Part shown: positions 6,558-7,386 of the stretch, in pieces
Position numbering within the stretch: position 1 is the first letter of the stretch
How the letters are laid out: every line of letters starts with the position of its first letter
From: Thermoplasmata archaeon
GTDB lineage: Archaea > Thermoplasmatota > Thermoplasmata > Thermoplasmatales > Thermoplasmataceae
Assembly (NCBI GenBank): GCA_021827885.1
Contig: JAKAUD010000124.1
Coordinates: 1-7,386, forward strand
Length of the DNA stretch: 7,386 bases
Reading direction: 5' to 3'
Program-made: the position numbers and the translations under genes
The notes under the pieces: generated by a model
The model's input: only the letters and a program-made list of their open reading frames with translations
What the model was told of the DNA's origin: nothing
Database searches by the model: none

Positions 6558-6569
6558 GTATTATATATG
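6558..6569. promoter_or_regulatory. Shared bidirectional TATA box between rfbF and the epimerase gene
   Basis: The intergenic region between the two divergent ATGs is only 48 bases and holds one nearly palindromic element, GTATTATATATG. Its centre (about 6564) is 26 bases from the rfbF ATG on the minus strand and 23 bases from the epimerase ATG at 6587 on the plus strand. Both distances suit archaeal TATA boxes with leaderless or near-leaderless transcripts. An A-rich stretch (TAAAAG, 6553-6558) just before it could be the BRE in the plus direction. No Shine-Dalgarno precedes either start. Confidence 0.7.
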
Positions 6570-6586
6570 TTATCACTGGTATAAAC

Positions 6587-7120
6587 ATGCCATTTGAATT
6601 TAAGAAAGCAGACATAGATGATATTGTTCTTATCAAAACCAAGCGGTCTGTTGATGATAGAGGATATTTTATAAAAGGATTTGAAATGGAATCTTTTTCC
6701 TCTTTTTTACGAGACCCCTTTGTTGAAGATTATGTATCACAGTCCAAGAAGGATGTTCTCAGAGGATTGCATTACCAGATTGAACCCAAAGCTCAGGGGA
6801 AGTACATTACTGTTCTTACAGGACGAATACTGGATGTTGCTCTGGATATTAGGAAGAATTCCAAAACATTTCACAAGTTTTCCATGAATGAGCTATCAGC
6901 ACTGGGTTGGGATTCGGTTTGGATTCCAGAAGGATTTGCGCACGGTTTTCTTTCAATGGAAGATAACACCGTAGTTCTCAACAGGTGCACTGGTCAATTT
7001 GACCCAAGCCTTGAAAGAGGCATTAGATGGAATGACCCTTTTTTCAAAATAAATTGGCCTTTAGACGATCCAATTGTATCAGAAAAAGATAGTGGTTGGA
7101 GACTGTGGAGTCAAGAATAA
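6587..7120 (+). CDS. rfbC: RmlC/RfbC-family nucleotide-sugar 3(,5)-epimerase with altered active site
   Basis: The family epimerises 4-keto-6-deoxysugar nucleotides at C3 and C5 by proton exchange in a cupin fold. The 177 residues cover the whole family: DDRGYF (23-28), LRGLHYQ (58-64, catalytic base His62), AQGK (69-72), DVALDIRK (83-90), WIPEGFAHGF (112-121), RGIRWNDP (144-151), INWP (155-158) and SEKD (165-168, Asp168 matching the Asp that pairs with the His). By my ungapped alignment with E. coli RmlC, its catalytic Tyr132 (in LYKTT) is replaced by Asn132 (LNRCT, codon AAC), and the Tyr-Tyr of the next segment is Gln-Phe. The protein may thus act at C3 only or on a substrate without a C5 substituent. 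It is transcribed divergently from rfbF from the same promoter region, so it probably works in the same pathway. dTDP-rhamnose synthesis is less likely, as rmlA, rmlB and rmlD are absent here. Confidence 0.88.
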   Translation: MPFEFKKADIDDIVLIKTKRSVDDRGYFIKGFEMESFSSFLRDPFVEDYVSQSKKDVLRGLHYQIEPKAQGKYITVLTGRILDVALDIRKNSKTFHKFSMNELSALGWDSVWIPEGFAHGFLSMEDNTVVLNRCTGQFDPSLERGIRWNDPFFKINWPLDDPIVSEKDSGWRLWSQE

Positions 7121-7150
7121 AATGGTGGACTGCGTATCTTTATGGCTCTG

Positions 7151-7160
7151 TAATTTTTAA
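7151..7160 (+). terminator. Possible T-tract terminator after the epimerase gene
   Basis: TAATTTTTAA lies about 30 bases beyond the epimerase stop codon. A short T-run here could end the transcript. The whole region is A+T-rich, so support is weak. Confidence 0.3.
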
Positions 7161-7301
7161 TTGAATGTAATTATAGAATTTCTATGATTTATCTCTGGCT
7201 ATCCGATTTGACATTGTAGCATTGTAACTTTTGTTTTCCATTTTTTGATTCTGGTACTGATCCTGGTTACTCTTACACCAAATTTGGGATACTTTTAGCT
7301 A

Positions 7302-7320
7302 AGTTTTATTACTTAAATAT
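7302..7320 (+). promoter_or_regulatory. Possible promoter for a gene entering at the right edge
   Basis: TTTTATTA (7304-7311) is centred about 26 bases before the ATG at 7333, and CTTAAATAT (7312-7320) follows. Either could be a TATA box. The sequence is A+T-rich throughout, so this is only a candidate. Confidence 0.3.
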
Positions 7321-7332
7321 CATTAAACTTAT

Positions 7333-7386
7333 ATGTTATTTGAATCAAAAATTAGCAACTTCATGCTGACGAAAAAATACGCTAAA
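7333..7386 (+). CDS. Possible start of a further gene, cut by the right edge
   Basis: From the ATG at 7333 the frame is open to the end of the window (18 codons, beginning MLFESKISNFM). A second ATG at 7363 is in the same frame. A TATA-like sequence at the right distance and the 212-base gap after the epimerase stop make a new transcription unit plausible. Too little sequence is present to suggest a function. Confidence 0.35.
   Translation, partial: MLFESKISNFMLTKKYAK

Noticed and set aside
7121..7130. AATGGTGGAC after the epimerase gene as another copy of the 1133-1221 repeat
   Set aside because: It shares only eight bases (AATGGTGG) and has no inverted partner or insertion sequence beside it.
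7173..7185. ATAGAA-T-TTCTAT palindrome
   Set aside because: A one-base loop cannot form a normal hairpin, and A+T-rich palindromes are common here.
7212..7226. Two direct copies of CATTGTA, 8 bases apart
   Set aside because: Only two short copies in an A+T-rich gap; not a CRISPR or repeat array.
1..7386. tRNA, rRNA, CRISPR or defence genes
   Set aside because: I read through both strands and saw no tRNA-like cloverleaf, repeat-spacer pattern or recognisable defence protein.

Overview
The window looks archaeal, most likely from the order Thermoplasmatales (the Ferroplasma/Thermoplasma/Cuniculiplasma group) or a close relative. The evidence is heavy use of AGG/AGA and ATA codons, a likely leaderless first gene behind a TATA box centred about 26 bases upstream of its ATG, good Shine-Dalgarno sites only at genes inside the operon, and an A+T-rich chromosome carrying a more G+C-rich insertion sequence. 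This assignment is inferred from reading the sequence, not from a database search.

Layout. (1) Positions 1-1154, minus strand: most of an IS4/IS1634-like DDE transposase, cut by the left edge and interrupted by one in-frame TAG. (2) Positions 1133-1221: a cluster of TAATGGTGG repeats in both orientations around the right end of the insertion sequence. (3) Positions 1179/1386-2339, plus strand: a hypothetical protein. Its reading frame stays open for 65 codons upstream of the first ATG, encodes a possible helix-turn-helix followed by a charged coiled coil, and reaches an ATG only through a TGA codon. (4) Positions 2340-2438: a convergent intergenic region with a hairpin and T-tracts. (5) Positions 6538 down to 2439, minus strand: a tight four-gene operon encoding glucose-1-phosphate cytidylyltransferase (rfbF), an RfbJ-like short-chain epimerase/reductase, a UDP-glucuronate-decarboxylase-like SDR, and a UDP-glucose 6-dehydrogenase-type enzyme. 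(6) Positions 6587-7120, plus strand: an RmlC/RfbC-family sugar epimerase, transcribed divergently from rfbF over a single 12-base TATA region that can serve both directions. (7) Positions 7121-7386: A+T-rich sequence with the possible first codons of another gene at the right edge.

Function. The five sugar genes look like a nucleotide-sugar supply module for surface glycans. RfbF activates glucose-1-phosphate as CDP-glucose, yet no CDP-glucose 4,6-dehydratase (rfbG) is present. A 6-dehydrogenase and a C6 decarboxylase follow instead. In the RmlC-family protein the catalytic Tyr position is Asn. One reading is that the module makes a nucleotide-activated pentose (oxidation at C6, decarboxylation to a 4-ketopentose, C3 epimerisation, C4 reduction), possibly on a CDP carrier. 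This is a hypothesis. The simpler alternative is two pathways sharing one operon, CDP-6-deoxyhexose and UDP-GlcA/UDP-xylose, with rfbG outside the window.
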